This document shows positions 1 to 8,804 of a stretch of 64,000 nucleotides of DNA, one piece after another (positions within the stretch are counted from its first letter, which is position 1; each line of letters starts with the position of its first letter). The notes below the pieces were generated by a model, which did not search any database, had not been told where the DNA came from, and saw nothing but the letters and a program-made list of their open reading frames with translations. Source of the DNA: Polyangiaceae bacterium (lineage in GTDB: Bacteria > Myxococcota_A > Polyangia > Polyangiales > Polyangiaceae); NCBI GenBank assembly GCA_016715885.1, contig JADJXL010000025.1:434001-498000 (forward strand), given 5' to 3'. A program made the position numbers and the translations under genes.

Positions 1-978
1 GCCCACGGCCACGACATTTTTTCGCCAAAATTCGCGATGCCTTCCCGATCGAAAGCGCACCACCCACGGCTCGCCCATACCGGGGTTTTTCGCACGCATT
101 TCTGCCATTGCTGCATCGACGTCGATGAACGCCGAAGAATGCACGTACCCTCGGTGGTCTTCACCTTCCACGGGAATCCGCCAGCACCAGCCACAATCCA
201 TCGTTTCCGCCGTCGTATACGGCTGAATCGAATCTCGCTGCGGGACCGTGGCGACGATGGCCGTGTCGCAAAATAAGCTGGACGCATAACTCTGAAAGGG
301 CGATCCGAGCGAACGTTCCAACAAAAGCGAACGAAATCCCGTCGCATCCACGTAAAGATCGAATTGCAGTTCCCGCCCATCGTTCGAGCGCAGTGCTTCG
401 ATTCGCCCCTCGCCGCTCGTCACGACATGATCGATGGCAACGTCGACATGATCGATGCCCATTCGGCGCGCGGACTTCGCCAAGAATGCGACGAATGGTG
501 CATTATCGAGGTGATAGGCGAACTTCAGGCTCGGCAAGAGGGAATGAAGCTCGTTCTCTGGGCCGCGCAAAATGGGCGCACGACGTTCTCCCATGAGGAG
601 CGACGTGAGCGATTGCAGCCGCAAATCGCGCTCGAAAACATGAGCTTCGACGGGCTGCGCTTCGCCGAACGGATAGGTGAAATAATAATCCCCCGGCAAC
701 CCCCAATCGAATTGGATGCCCAATTTGAACGTCGGTTTTACTTCATGAAACAGCTCCACGATGTCGAGCCCGAGCTGTGCATGCAAAAAAGGTGGCATGA
801 GCGTCGTCGTCGCTTCACCCACGCCAATGATCGGAATCCGACTCGATTCGACGATCATCACGTCGATATGCGGAAAACGGCGCTTGATCGCCAATGCTGC
901 AAAATATCCCGCCGTTCCACCTCCAATCACGCCAATGCGTAGCGGGCGCCCATCCGCCGCAGGTCCGGACTGTTCCAT
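1..978 (-). CDS. Flavin-dependent (tryptophan-type) halogenase family protein, C-terminus beyond window
   Basis: The reverse strand is open from an ATG at 978 to the window edge (326 codons), so the C-terminal third or so is missing. The N-terminus has the FAD-binding GGGTAG motif (residues 19-24), then IGVGEATTTLMPP (51-63), a candidate catalytic lysine in TFKLGIQF (Lys85), a DATGFRSLL FAD motif (211-219) and the family signature GWCWRIP (263-269, the WxWxIP motif). These are the marks of the PrnA/RebH-like halogenase family, which uses reduced FAD and oxygen to make HOCl that is relayed to a lysine for chlorination or bromination. Substrate cannot be predicted; free tryptophan is not implied. 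The gene lies 19 bp downstream of a radical SAM gene on the same strand, so co-transcription is likely. The family usually has 500-550 residues. A related monooxygenase that has lost halogenation is possible. Confidence 0.85.
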   Translation of the reverse strand, partial: MEQSGPAADGRPLRIGVIGGGTAGYFAALAIKRRFPHIDVMIVESSRIPIIGVGEATTTLMPPFLHAQLGLDIVELFHEVKPTFKLGIQFDWGLPGDYYFTYPFGEAQPVEAHVFERDLRLQSLTSLLMGERRAPILRGPENELHSLLPSLKFAYHLDNAPFVAFLAKSARRMGIDHVDVAIDHVVTSGEGRIEALRSNDGRELQFDLYVDATGFRSLLLERSLGSPFQSYASSLFCDTAIVATVPQRDSIQPYTTAETMDCGWCWRIPVEGEDHRGYVHSSAFIDVDAAMAEMRAKNPGMGEPWVVRFRSGRHREFWRKNVVAVG

Positions 979-997
979 GATTTCTCCCTCGTCCTTT

Positions 998-2140
998 TCA
1001 GCACCCTGGAGGCAATTCGGATATCCATACGGGAACGCCGCGTTCGCCAAGCATCCCCGCGAGCGTTCGGGCTCGAGCAACTTGCCATTGCTGCTCCCGC
1101 GTGGGCGCGTGCCTGGCATCGGAAAACTCGCGCTCGGCCCCCATGACGCCCCGAAGCACGTCGATGCTCACCGAATCCGCAGTTTCTGCAAGCGCATCCG
1201 CGAGCTTTTCGAGCGGTCCGTCGAAGATAGGTTGCACGATGGCGATGGTCGAAACGCCCGCACTGCGCAGCGTCCGCAAGATATGAAGCCTCTCCGATAC
1301 CGAAGCGGCGCGAGGCTCGAAATGGGCGCGCACGTCGTCATCGATCGTCGGCAGTGAAACTCCGGCAAAAACACGCGGCATCGACGCAATCAAATCCACG
1401 TCATCGAGAATGAGGTTGGACCTCGTGAGAAGCAGCACGGGCCAAACGCGGCTCGCCGAACGAATGACTTGTAAACATTGGCTCGTCAAGCGTTCTCGAC
1501 GTTCAATCGCCTGATAAGGGTCGCTCACCACGGGGCAAAACTTGATGGGCAAAACAGGCAATCGTTCGAGCTCGCCCGCGAGAATCTCCGGTGCATTGCG
1601 ACGAACATCGACGTACGATCCCCATGGTACGGCGGGCAATCCGAGCACCGCACGCATCGGATCCACTTTCGATGACGCATAACAAAACCGGCAACCGATA
1701 CTACAACCAACGTAGGGGCTCAACGTATAAAAAGATTGGTTTTTCGTGCCCGCTGGTTCGAGGAGCGCATCCACGTCCACGCGACGAATGCGGGCACCGT
1801 CATCGCCCGTGCGTTCTTCTTCGACCGCAGCAAAGACGCGCTCTTCATTCAGCGTCGCTTGCGCCGCCACACGACGGCACAGGAGCAATCCGAATTGCGG
1901 ATCGATCACGCGGCGATCACCTTCCGTGCGATAACCGAATGCAAGACGTTCGCTCCGCGCAGCGTGAGCTTTGGCGTATTCGATGGGCGCTACATCCATC
2001 CACAAAATGCCATCTTCCAACTCGAAACGAAGACGCATGCCGAGCTCGGTCGATGCCCCTGAAAGCCGCGCGCCCGGTAAAACCTCGTGCCCCAAAGGCC
2101 AAGGGCTGAGCAGCGCGAGCAGCTTCGATCGGATGTCCAT
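998..2140 (-). CDS. Radical SAM protein of the spore-photoproduct-lyase/Rv2578c-like type
   Basis: A 380-residue protein with a radical SAM cluster motif CSIGCRFC (Cys146, Cys150, Cys153, CxxxCxxC) that would hold a [4Fe-4S] cluster and cleave S-adenosylmethionine. Around it are SPYVG before the cysteines and, about 60 residues later, SDPYQAIERRERLT, which is typical of the SPL-like family. The frame is open upstream to 2230, but the extra 30 residues are Arg-rich and look non-coding, so the ATG at 2140 (MDIRSKLL) is preferred. The preceding domain (residues 20-110) has no recognised function. The gene is 19 bp upstream of the halogenase-family gene on the same strand. DNA photoproduct repair is not implied, because the SPL-like family includes many proteins of unknown substrate. 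Confidence 0.85.
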   Translation of the reverse strand: MDIRSKLLALLSPWPLGHEVLPGARLSGASTELGMRLRFELEDGILWMDVAPIEYAKAHAARSERLAFGYRTEGDRRVIDPQFGLLLCRRVAAQATLNEERVFAAVEEERTGDDGARIRRVDVDALLEPAGTKNQSFYTLSPYVGCSIGCRFCYASSKVDPMRAVLGLPAVPWGSYVDVRRNAPEILAGELERLPVLPIKFCPVVSDPYQAIERRERLTSQCLQVIRSASRVWPVLLLTRSNLILDDVDLIASMPRVFAGVSLPTIDDDVRAHFEPRAASVSERLHILRTLRSAGVSTIAIVQPIFDGPLEKLADALAETADSVSIDVLRGVMGAEREFSDARHAPTREQQWQVARARTLAGMLGERGVPVWISELPPGC

Positions 2141-2249
2141 CGCCCGGTGCGTCGACTGTAGCAGAGCGCGTCGCGTCCGGAAAGCGGCGCGCACGCATGG
2201 TTCGACACGGGTTTCAGAGCGCCCAACCATCGGCTAGACTGCGCGTCCG

Positions 2250-3839
2250 ATGGCCTCCTTCACATCGCCTCGCTGGTTTTTCGCCCTGCTCGTGTCCTTG
2301 CACCTCGCAGGATGCGGATCTGCAGCTCCATCACCGCCGCTCACGCACGACAAACCACCCCCTAAGACGGCCGAAGCGCCCGTCTCGATCACGGTGCTCT
2401 ACACGAGTGACGAGCACGGGTGGCTCGAAAGTGTGCCTCGAGATGGCGGTCGACATGGTGGTGTTGCTGAATTGTTGGGGCAACTCGTGAAGGTCGAAGG
2501 ACATTGTCCCGGCCCTGCGCCGTTTGGCATGAGCGCAGACGAATCGTTCCTTGCGCCCAATTCGGAGAATTGCACGAATCCGAAGACATTGCTGCTTTCC
2601 GGTGGGGACAATTATACAGGTCCCGCGATTTCGACGTATTTCTTGGGCGAACCAATGGCCGACGCCATGGGTCGATTGGGGTATGCTGCGTCGGCTTTTG
2701 GAAATCACGAATTCGATTTTGGAAGGCCGCAATTTCCAGTAAATCGCGACAAAGCAAAATTAAAATATTTGGCTGCGAACGTACGCATCGAAGATCCGAA
2801 GGTCGCCGCAGAAATCGATTTGCGCGCATACGAAATTTTCGAACGTCGCGGCATTCGCATTGGCGTGATCGGCCTTTCGACGGTCGAAACGTTGAAGACG
2901 GCCATCGCCGAACGATTCGTTGGGATCACGTTCGAGTCTCCGGAAGCCGCATTGGATCGAACCGTATCCAAAGCGTGGGAAGCGGGAGCAGACGTGGTCG
3001 TTGCGATTGCGCACGAATGTCCGGACGTGCTCGTGCCGGTGATCGAGAAACATCCAGAATGGCGGCTTGCGTTTGTCGGAGGAGGGCATTGTCATAAAAT
3101 GATGCACCTGCGTGCAGGCGACGTTTCCGTGCTGAGTCCCGATTGGCGCATGCATCAATACGCGCGCATCACGCTTCGGGTGGACCGCTCGCTGCCTGCA
3201 AAATCACGCGTCGTTTCCGTTGAATCGGCGTTCGTGGAAGTTGTGGCGTCGCCCAATGTTCGCCCGGACCCCGTGCTCGGGGAGCTCGTGAAGAGTGCAA
3301 AAGAAAAGGTCGACAAAGCGCTTGGGGTCACGATTGGTCATAGCCGCGGCGGAATTGGTCCGGAAGCGGTGGTTGGGCAAATCGTGGCGAACGCGTGGCT
3401 TGCCGAACTTGGTGGCGACGTTGCGATCGTCAACAAAGGCGGCATTCGTCAAGTCATCCCGGCGGGTCCAATTACCCATGCGACGATATGGGGCGTGCTT
3501 CCCTTCGACAATCGGATGATGAAGCTTTCGGTCACGGGCGAAGACTTGCAGAAGGAACTGGAGAACCCCAAATTCATTGCTGCTGGAGCTGAAAAACGAG
3601 CAAGCGGCAAATGGTTCATTGGGGGCAAACCCATCGACTCCAAAAAGAAATACACCGTCCACATCACGGATTTCATGTACACGGGCGGAGACGGCTCCCT
3701 TTTCGGCACGTACGATCCGCGCGCCGTCGGGCTCGGCATTCAGTGGCGAGATCCTGTGATTGCATGGATTGAAAAGCAAAAAACGCGCCCCGACGCACCG
3801 ATCGAAGACAAACTGCCGAAGGGTGTCAAGGCGCTATAG
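2250..3839 (+). CDS. UshA-like 5'-nucleotidase/metallophosphatase lipoprotein
   Basis: A 529-residue protein starting with a lipoprotein signal peptide and lipobox LAGC (Cys22). The calcineurin-like metallophosphatase motifs appear in order: DEHG (Asp54-His56), GGDNYTG (about 118), GNHEFDFG (about 151) and GGGHCHKM (about 279). The C-terminal half carries the 5'-nucleotidase substrate domain, with GPEAVVGQIVANAW (about 370), NKGGIRQ (about 395) and LPFDN (about 419). Family members hydrolyse nucleoside 5'-phosphates or nucleotide sugars with two metal ions outside the cytoplasm. Lipidation suggests attachment to the inner or outer membrane. It is divergent from the radical SAM gene, and the two share a short promoter region. 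Exact substrate is unknown. Confidence 0.88.
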   Translation: MASFTSPRWFFALLVSLHLAGCGSAAPSPPLTHDKPPPKTAEAPVSITVLYTSDEHGWLESVPRDGGRHGGVAELLGQLVKVEGHCPGPAPFGMSADESFLAPNSENCTNPKTLLLSGGDNYTGPAISTYFLGEPMADAMGRLGYAASAFGNHEFDFGRPQFPVNRDKAKLKYLAANVRIEDPKVAAEIDLRAYEIFERRGIRIGVIGLSTVETLKTAIAERFVGITFESPEAALDRTVSKAWEAGADVVVAIAHECPDVLVPVIEKHPEWRLAFVGGGHCHKMMHLRAGDVSVLSPDWRMHQYARITLRVDRSLPAKSRVVSVESAFVEVVASPNVRPDPVLGELVKSAKEKVDKALGVTIGHSRGGIGPEAVVGQIVANAWLAELGGDVAIVNKGGIRQVIPAGPITHATIWGVLPFDNRMMKLSVTGEDLQKELENPKFIAAGAEKRASGKWFIGGKPIDSKKKYTVHITDFMYTGGDGSLFGTYDPRAVGLGIQWRDPVIAWIEKQKTRPDAPIEDKLPKGVKAL

Positions 3840-3877
3840 AGAATAGAGAACAAGGCGTCAGTTCGATCTCGGGGGGT

Positions 3878-4002
3878 ATGGGGGGCAGAGCAGTCGTTCC
3901 CCCTCTCCGCCGCGCCGTAGGCGCGAGGGGAGAGGGGGTTAGGGGGTGAGGCGCGAGCCCCCCATCGTGACTGGCCTCGCGCAGCGCGCGTCCCACGCGC
4001 GC
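3878..4002. repeat. Nested inverted-repeat element between convergent genes
   Basis: An outer perfect 9-bp inverted repeat, ATGGGGGGC (3878-3886) and GCCCCCCAT (3957-3965), encloses a strong hairpin. The hairpin pairs CCCCTCTCC (from about 3900) with GGAGAGGGG (to about 3937) and has a perfect inner stem CGCGCC-GTA-GGCGCG (3911-3925). Immediately after it, GCGCGCGT (3984-3991) and ACGCGCGC (3995-4002) form a second perfect hairpin. The region is non-coding and lies between the ends of two convergent genes. It could act as a bidirectional transcription stop or be a REP/MITE-like dispersed repeat. The folding is seen directly, while the role is inferred. Confidence 0.65.
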
Positions 4003-4042
4003 GAAGCGAGCGTTCAAGCCCTGGACCGGCCTCCAATACAAA

Positions 4043-4067
4043 GGGCCCGGTCCATCGGACCGAGCCC
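4043..4067 (-). terminator. Rho-independent-like terminator of the Cys-repeat lipoprotein gene
   Basis: On the minus strand GGGCTCGGTCC-GAT-GGACCGGGCCC forms an 11-bp stem with one mismatch, followed by a short TTTG stretch. It starts about 27 bases after the stop codon of the lipoprotein gene at 4094-5380. Confidence 0.65.
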
Positions 4068-4093
4068 TCGATCAGCTAGGACAAGCTTGCTCG

Positions 4094-5380
4094 TCAGTTG
4101 ACCTTGCCCGTCGCAGACGCGCTGACGCTGACGCTCGCCTTGACCTCGAGGTTGACCGACGTCGTCGCATTGACCGTCGCATCGACGCCGGCCTTGATGC
4201 ACGCAAGCGCCTTGCCACCAGCGTCACCAGCAACCTTGATCATGCCCTCGCCCGTCTTCACGAGGCCTTCGGCGCCCACCTTGATCTTCGGACCGGTGCC
4301 GGCCGAGAGACGAATGATCGTCGGCAGGTTCTTGTTGAGCGCGCTCATGAGCTTCTGAACTTCGGTGTTCACCTTGCCGTTCGCCGTGACACGCACGCTC
4401 GGTGCATCGCACTTGGCCGACGCAGCAGCACGGTTCGCGCAGCTCTGCTGGCACTCGACATCGACCGTCGGCGGCTTGAACTCACCCGAGCACTTCGGCT
4501 CTTTGATCTGCGCGCTGCAACCACCCGAGCACGAGCCCGAGCACTTCGCAGCCGCCTTCATTTCGCAGCTACCCGAGCAGCTTCCCGAACACGTACCCGA
4601 GCAGGTGCCTTCCGCCTTCGCGTCGCACTTGCCTTCGCATGTGCCCGCGCACGCGGCGCCCTTCGAGTCCCTGCCGTCGCACTTGCCGTCGCACTTGCCG
4701 CCGCACGTCCCCTTGAAACCAACATCGCAGCTTCCGGTGCACGCAGCGCGACAGGTGCCCGTGCATTGCGCGCCCGCTTCGACCGTGCACTTGCCCTTGC
4801 AGTCGGCCTCGCACTTGCCACTGATCTCGCCACCCGAGCAGCTCGCTTCGAGTTTGCCCGGATCGATCGGCGAACCGCATGCGTCCATGCACTTCGCCAT
4901 GCCGTCGACATCGGCATAACACTTGGGCGGATCGAACTCGACCGCAAGCTTCGCTTCGGCTTGCGCCGAGAGCATCGACTTCAACTTCGCAGCAACCGCC
5001 GTGCAAACCTTCTCGGCGCCTTTGCCACCACCCACCTCGGCCTTCAATTCTCCCTCGGGCATGCCGAGGTCTTTGCCGAGCGCGCTGCACGACTTGATGA
5101 GGTCGCCTTCGAGATCGACGACGGTCTTGTTCACGTCGTACGAGACTTGAAGGAATGCTTTGATCTTGCTCTGGACCTTTGCATCTCCTTTGATGTCCAA
5201 CGAACCGAAGTCACCCGCCTTGAACTCGTCACATCCCTTGGCGGCTTCGAGCACCTCGCCGGCACCATCGGGAACCTTGAGATCACCAGGCAGTTTGCCA
5301 CCGCAATCGATGAGCATCGGCGAGGCGATTCCGAGGACGACCACGGGCATGGAGAAGAACTTCCAACGATTGACGCTCAT
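4094..5380 (-). CDS. Lipoprotein-like secreted protein with dense Cys-Gly repeats, function unknown
   Basis: A 428-residue protein. The frame is open to 5443, but GGAGG (5389-5393 on the minus strand) sits 8 bases before the ATG at 5380, which then gives a hydrophobic signal segment ending in LIDCGG. Residues about 30-165 are helical and acidic/lysine-rich. Residues about 170-310 contain some 40 cysteines in short units such as KCDGKCDG, CSGTCSGSC and CTGTC (mostly C-x3-C with Gly/Ser/Lys between). The last 110 residues lack this pattern and are rich in Val/Ser/Ala. Such spacing suggests a rigid disulfide ladder or metal binding outside the cytoplasm. Comparable Cys-repeat lipoproteins occur in myxobacteria with no known function. 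It is monocistronic by context, with its own terminator. Confidence 0.85.
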   Translation of the reverse strand: MSVNRWKFFSMPVVVLGIASPMLIDCGGKLPGDLKVPDGAGEVLEAAKGCDEFKAGDFGSLDIKGDAKVQSKIKAFLQVSYDVNKTVVDLEGDLIKSCSALGKDLGMPEGELKAEVGGGKGAEKVCTAVAAKLKSMLSAQAEAKLAVEFDPPKCYADVDGMAKCMDACGSPIDPGKLEASCSGGEISGKCEADCKGKCTVEAGAQCTGTCRAACTGSCDVGFKGTCGGKCDGKCDGRDSKGAACAGTCEGKCDAKAEGTCSGTCSGSCSGSCEMKAAAKCSGSCSGGCSAQIKEPKCSGEFKPPTVDVECQQSCANRAAASAKCDAPSVRVTANGKVNTEVQKLMSALNKNLPTIIRLSAGTGPKIKVGAEGLVKTGEGMIKVAGDAGGKALACIKAGVDATVNATTSVNLEVKASVSVSASATGKVN

Positions 5381-5388
5381 CTGAAAAA

Positions 5389-5393
5389 CCTCC
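5389..5393 (-). promoter_or_regulatory. Ribosome binding site fixing the start at 5380
   Basis: GGAGG on the minus strand, 8 bases before ATG 5380. It argues against the longer upstream start at 5443. Confidence 0.6.
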
Positions 5394-5593
5394 GGCACCC
5401 CTTGGGCGCCTCTCGAAAAGACCGTGCGCGACACGCGCGGCACGAGTCACGTCCAACCTATTGACGTGCTTGCGAGCATCTCCGCCGAAGCGCGAGATGC
5501 TCACCTGAACCCACCCAATATGTGGGCCCTTTTTGCACGAGCTGCGGAGGCCTGTAAATACCTTCGTAGACTTTCTTCGAGCGTCTCGACGCA

Positions 5594-6049
5594 TCACCTC
5601 TTGCGCGTCGATTTGCTGCGAGCAGGCTGCGGTTCTTCCTCTCGCACCACGATTCGTTCCGGCATCGATGCAACGGGCGCAGGCATCGATGCGATGGGCG
5701 CAGGCACCGGTGGTTCATCATCGAAAGGAAGAGAGAGCTGCGCGAGCGGACGCGCCCCAACCGTCGGTCCGCCTTGCTTCTCGAAGAGCGCTTGCTCGCG
5801 ATCGATGTCGGCCTGAATGAGCTCCTGATTGTCGTACGCGAACGACAACGCATCGAGAATTCTTGCCGGACCTAAATTCGGATAGCGGCGAAGGAGCGTC
5901 TCGACGGAAGCACCGCCGCGATGCCACGCCCATAGCCTTCGCACGGGCACACGCGATCCCTCGACGTGCGGACTTCCTCCGAGAATCCTTCCGTCACAAC
6001 GAACATGCGGATGGGGCACGAGAACACGCGGAAGGGCTCCTTGGGTCAT
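5594..6049 (-). CDS. DUF433 domain protein
   Basis: A 151-residue protein. Residues about 15-70 match the DUF433 pattern: GGSPHVEGSRVPVRRLW, then G-x-S-x-E-xLL-xRYP and a helix with AxxFAY-like spacing. DUF433 proteins are small winged-helix-like proteins often described as antitoxin-like (VapB-type) and sometimes paired with a PIN-domain toxin. No toxin gene is adjacent here, so it may act alone. The C-terminal 50 residues are Pro/Ala/Met-rich with a short internal repeat (PAPIASM, PAPVASM, encoded by near-identical 27-base units at about 5660-5715) and a basic end, probably disordered. It is divergent from the zwf operon. Confidence 0.75.
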   Translation of the reverse strand: MTQGALPRVLVPHPHVRCDGRILGGSPHVEGSRVPVRRLWAWHRGGASVETLLRRYPNLGPARILDALSFAYDNQELIQADIDREQALFEKQGGPTVGARPLAQLSLPFDDEPPVPAPIASMPAPVASMPERIVVREEEPQPARSKSTRKR

Positions 6050-6225
6050 AGCTGCGCCCGAGGGTAATCAGCGACTGCGCAAGCGCCAAAATATCGGACG
6101 AACTCCGCTGTTCGATCCACGCAGGGCACACACTCAGGCCGCCGCTTTTCACAGTGCTCTGGTAGCCTTCAGCGCTGCTCACTCGTGCACGGACGAGCAG
6201 CATCGAGGGGGCGGAAGAGGCGACG

Positions 6226-7764
6226 ATGAAGGCATGGGAGACAAACCCACTGCGTGAGGGGATGCCGGACGAACGCACGGTGAAACCAACCGCGCTCATC
6301 ATTTTTGGTGCGTCGGGAGATCTCACCCGGCGCAAGCTCTTGCCCGCCATCTACAACTTGGCCCTGAGCCGTCTCCTGCCAGGCGGCTTTGCGCTCGTTG
6401 GCGTCGCGCGGCGACCCAAACCCGAGTTCGCTCGCGAAATGAAGGATGCCGTCGCGAAGTTTTCACGCCGCAAACCGCTCGACGACGCCACGTGGACAGA
6501 GCTCGAAAAAGGCATGGCCTACGTTCAAGGCGACTTCGGCGATCCGGCAACGTACAGCCGACTCGCCGGAGCGCTCGGAAGGCTCGAGCGCGACCGAGGA
6601 ACGACGCAGAATCGAGTGTTTTACCTGGCCGTCGCGCCTTCCGAAGTTCCTTCGATCGTAAAAGGTTTGTGCTCCGCGAAGCTCGTCATGCCGCCATCGC
6701 CTTCGTCCGATGCGAGCTACCAGCACGTCGTCGTGGAAAAACCCTTTGGCGAAGATCTGGCGAGCGCACGCGCACTCAATCGAGAGCTCTTGACGTGCCT
6801 GGACGAACGACAGATCTACCGGATCGATCACTACCTGGGAAAAGAGACGGTGCAGAACCTGCTCGTTTTCCGCTTCGGCAACACGATTTTCGAACCTCTT
6901 TGGTCACGACAACACATCAGTCACGTGCAGCTCACCGTGGCCGAAGACATCGGTGTCGAAGGGCGCGGCAAGTTTTACGAAAAGATCGGGATCACGCGCG
7001 ACATCGTCCAAAACCATGCCCTTCAGATCCTCACGATGATGGCCATGGATCCTCCGGCCTCGTGGGACGCCGACGCCGTGCGTGATGAGAAGGTCAAGGT
7101 GCTTCGCGCGCTCCGTCCGATTCGAGGTCGCGAGGTGCTCGATCGAACGGTGCGTGCGCAGTACGCTGCGGGAACGGTTCGCGGGGACAGGGTCATTGGG
7201 TACCGGGACGAACCCGACGTCGATCCTCAATCGAAGACGGAGACGTTCGTCGCGATGTCGCTGCGCATCGACAACTTCAGGTGGGGCGGCGTGCCGTTCT
7301 ATCTGCGCTCGGGCAAACGTCTGGCCAAACGATCCGCCGAGGTAGCGCTTCATTTCAAGCCGCTTCCGCACCGATTGTTCCGGGACGCACCCGGTGGTCA
7401 TGACGAACCCAACGTCCTCGTCGTGCGCATTCAACCCGACGAGGGTATCGCGCTTCGGTTCGCGACCAAAGTGCCTGGTGGTGGCATGTCGATGCGAAAC
7501 GTCGCGATGGATTTTCGCTACGGCACGGCGTTCGGTTCGAGCACACCCGAAGCCTACGAACGGCTCATCCTCGATGCGATGCGTGGCGACGCGACGCTCT
7601 TCACGCGTGCGGACGAAGTCGAAGCGCAGTGGGGTTTCATCGATCCCATCATCGAGGGCTGGCGAGAGCACGATGCTCCCGTGACGAGCTACGAAGCAGG
7701 AAGCTGGGGCCCGCGCGAAGCCGACAGGTTGCTCGCTCCAGGCGACACGTGGAGGCGGCCGTGA
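6226..7764 (+). CDS. zwf: Glucose-6-phosphate 1-dehydrogenase
   Basis: A 512-residue enzyme oxidising glucose 6-phosphate to 6-phosphogluconolactone with reduction of NAD(P)+, in the cytoplasm. The NAD(P)-binding motif GASGDLTRRKLLPA lies at about residues 28-41. The active-site signature RIDHYLGKE (about 199-207) contains the catalytic His and substrate Lys. Length matches the family. An SD-like GAAGAGG lies just before ATG 6226. The stop codon overlaps the GTG of the next gene (GTGA), indicating translational coupling in a zwf-opcA-pgl operon. Confidence 0.97.
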   Translation: MKAWETNPLREGMPDERTVKPTALIIFGASGDLTRRKLLPAIYNLALSRLLPGGFALVGVARRPKPEFAREMKDAVAKFSRRKPLDDATWTELEKGMAYVQGDFGDPATYSRLAGALGRLERDRGTTQNRVFYLAVAPSEVPSIVKGLCSAKLVMPPSPSSDASYQHVVVEKPFGEDLASARALNRELLTCLDERQIYRIDHYLGKETVQNLLVFRFGNTIFEPLWSRQHISHVQLTVAEDIGVEGRGKFYEKIGITRDIVQNHALQILTMMAMDPPASWDADAVRDEKVKVLRALRPIRGREVLDRTVRAQYAAGTVRGDRVIGYRDEPDVDPQSKTETFVAMSLRIDNFRWGGVPFYLRSGKRLAKRSAEVALHFKPLPHRLFRDAPGGHDEPNVLVVRIQPDEGIALRFATKVPGGGMSMRNVAMDFRYGTAFGSSTPEAYERLILDAMRGDATLFTRADEVEAQWGFIDPIIEGWREHDAPVTSYEAGSWGPREADRLLAPGDTWRRP

Positions 7765-8804
7765 CGGCACTCCCGGTCAACGAGGCGCTCAAACGCATCG
7801 AAAGCGAGCTCGCCGAGTTCTGGGCTGCGCCCGACGAAGAGTCCGGAACGCCGATGACCAAGGTGCGTTCGTCGACGATGACCTACGTCATCATGACGAG
7901 CCAAGCGGAGGTCGAACGCGCGCGCGAAACGACCGAAGCCGTCGTGGAAACGCACCCCGGACGCGCGTTTGTCTTGACCGTCGATGGCCGACTCGCCCCC
8001 TGGGAAGCGAGTCACGACGTGCGCATGGCATGCCGACTCGACGGCGGCGTACAACCGATTTGCCACGACTCGATCGCGCTCACGTTCGGCGCCTTGACGT
8101 GCGAACGAGCCGGTTCGATCGTGGCGGCGTTGGCTCTTCCCGAGGTGCCGCTCGTCGTCGAAGTCGGGCGCGGGGCGCCGCGTACCCTCGTGAGTGCCCT
8201 AGCTCCGCGCGCGGATCGGCTCATCGTGGATACGGCGCACACGAGCGTCACGCGCGTCGCGGAGATTGCGGCGATGGCGAGCTCTTTCGTAGGCGATCGA
8301 CAGTTCGTCCGGACGTACACTTGGCGCGAGCTCGTTGCACGCTTCTTCGACGATGCGCTCACGGCTCTCGACGACATTCGCAAGGTTACCGTTGGACGAA
8401 CCCCTGGAGGCGTGACGGAGCCGGCAGCGCTGCTTCTTGGATGGCTCGGGGCGCGCCTGGGTTGGGCATTCGATTCGCGGCAGGAAGCTCGAGACCGACA
8501 CGGACAAACCGTGGAGATCGTTTTGCAAGACGAACCTCATGAATTGCTGTTGCCGGGCGAGCTGACGGGCGTATGGATCGAGACCTCGGTCGATGGGGCC
8601 CCCTTGTCTCTCGCGTGCACTCGCAGCAAAGAGCACGTGAATCAGGTGTGCTGGATGCGCCGCGGTGCTCGCGAATCGGCGCACGATTATGCGATGGGCC
8701 ACCGCGGAGAAGACTGGGTGCTCGTCAAAGCGATCCATGCGACCGAGGGCGATCGCGTCTACCGCGAAGCACTCACGATGGCGGCGGATTGGAGCGGACG
8801 ATGA
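7761..8804 (+). CDS. opcA: Glucose-6-phosphate dehydrogenase assembly protein OpcA
   Basis: A 347-residue protein beginning at GTG 7761, which overlaps the zwf stop by 4 bases. A longer open frame from 7629 only duplicates zwf sequence in another frame. The N-terminal RSSTMTYVIM block (about 34-43) corresponds to the conserved R-x-x-T-x-N/Y-x-V motif of OpcA. The central region and the C-terminal region match the OpcA layout in length and order. In cyanobacteria and actinobacteria OpcA activates or assembles glucose-6-phosphate dehydrogenase and can make it redox-responsive. Its position between zwf and pgl supports the same role here. The ATGA overlap with pgl continues the coupling. Confidence 0.88.
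   Translation: MTALPVNEALKRIESELAEFWAAPDEESGTPMTKVRSSTMTYVIMTSQAEVERARETTEAVVETHPGRAFVLTVDGRLAPWEASHDVRMACRLDGGVQPICHDSIALTFGALTCERAGSIVAALALPEVPLVVEVGRGAPRTLVSALAPRADRLIVDTAHTSVTRVAEIAAMASSFVGDRQFVRTYTWRELVARFFDDALTALDDIRKVTVGRTPGGVTEPAALLLGWLGARLGWAFDSRQEARDRHGQTVEIVLQDEPHELLLPGELTGVWIETSVDGAPLSLACTRSKEHVNQVCWMRRGARESAHDYAMGHRGEDWVLVKAIHATEGDRVYREALTMAADWSGR

Noticed and set aside
37..942. Plus-strand ORFs at the left end
   Set aside because: They lie antisense to the halogenase-family frame, which has clear family motifs. Their composition is Arg/His-rich as expected of shadows.
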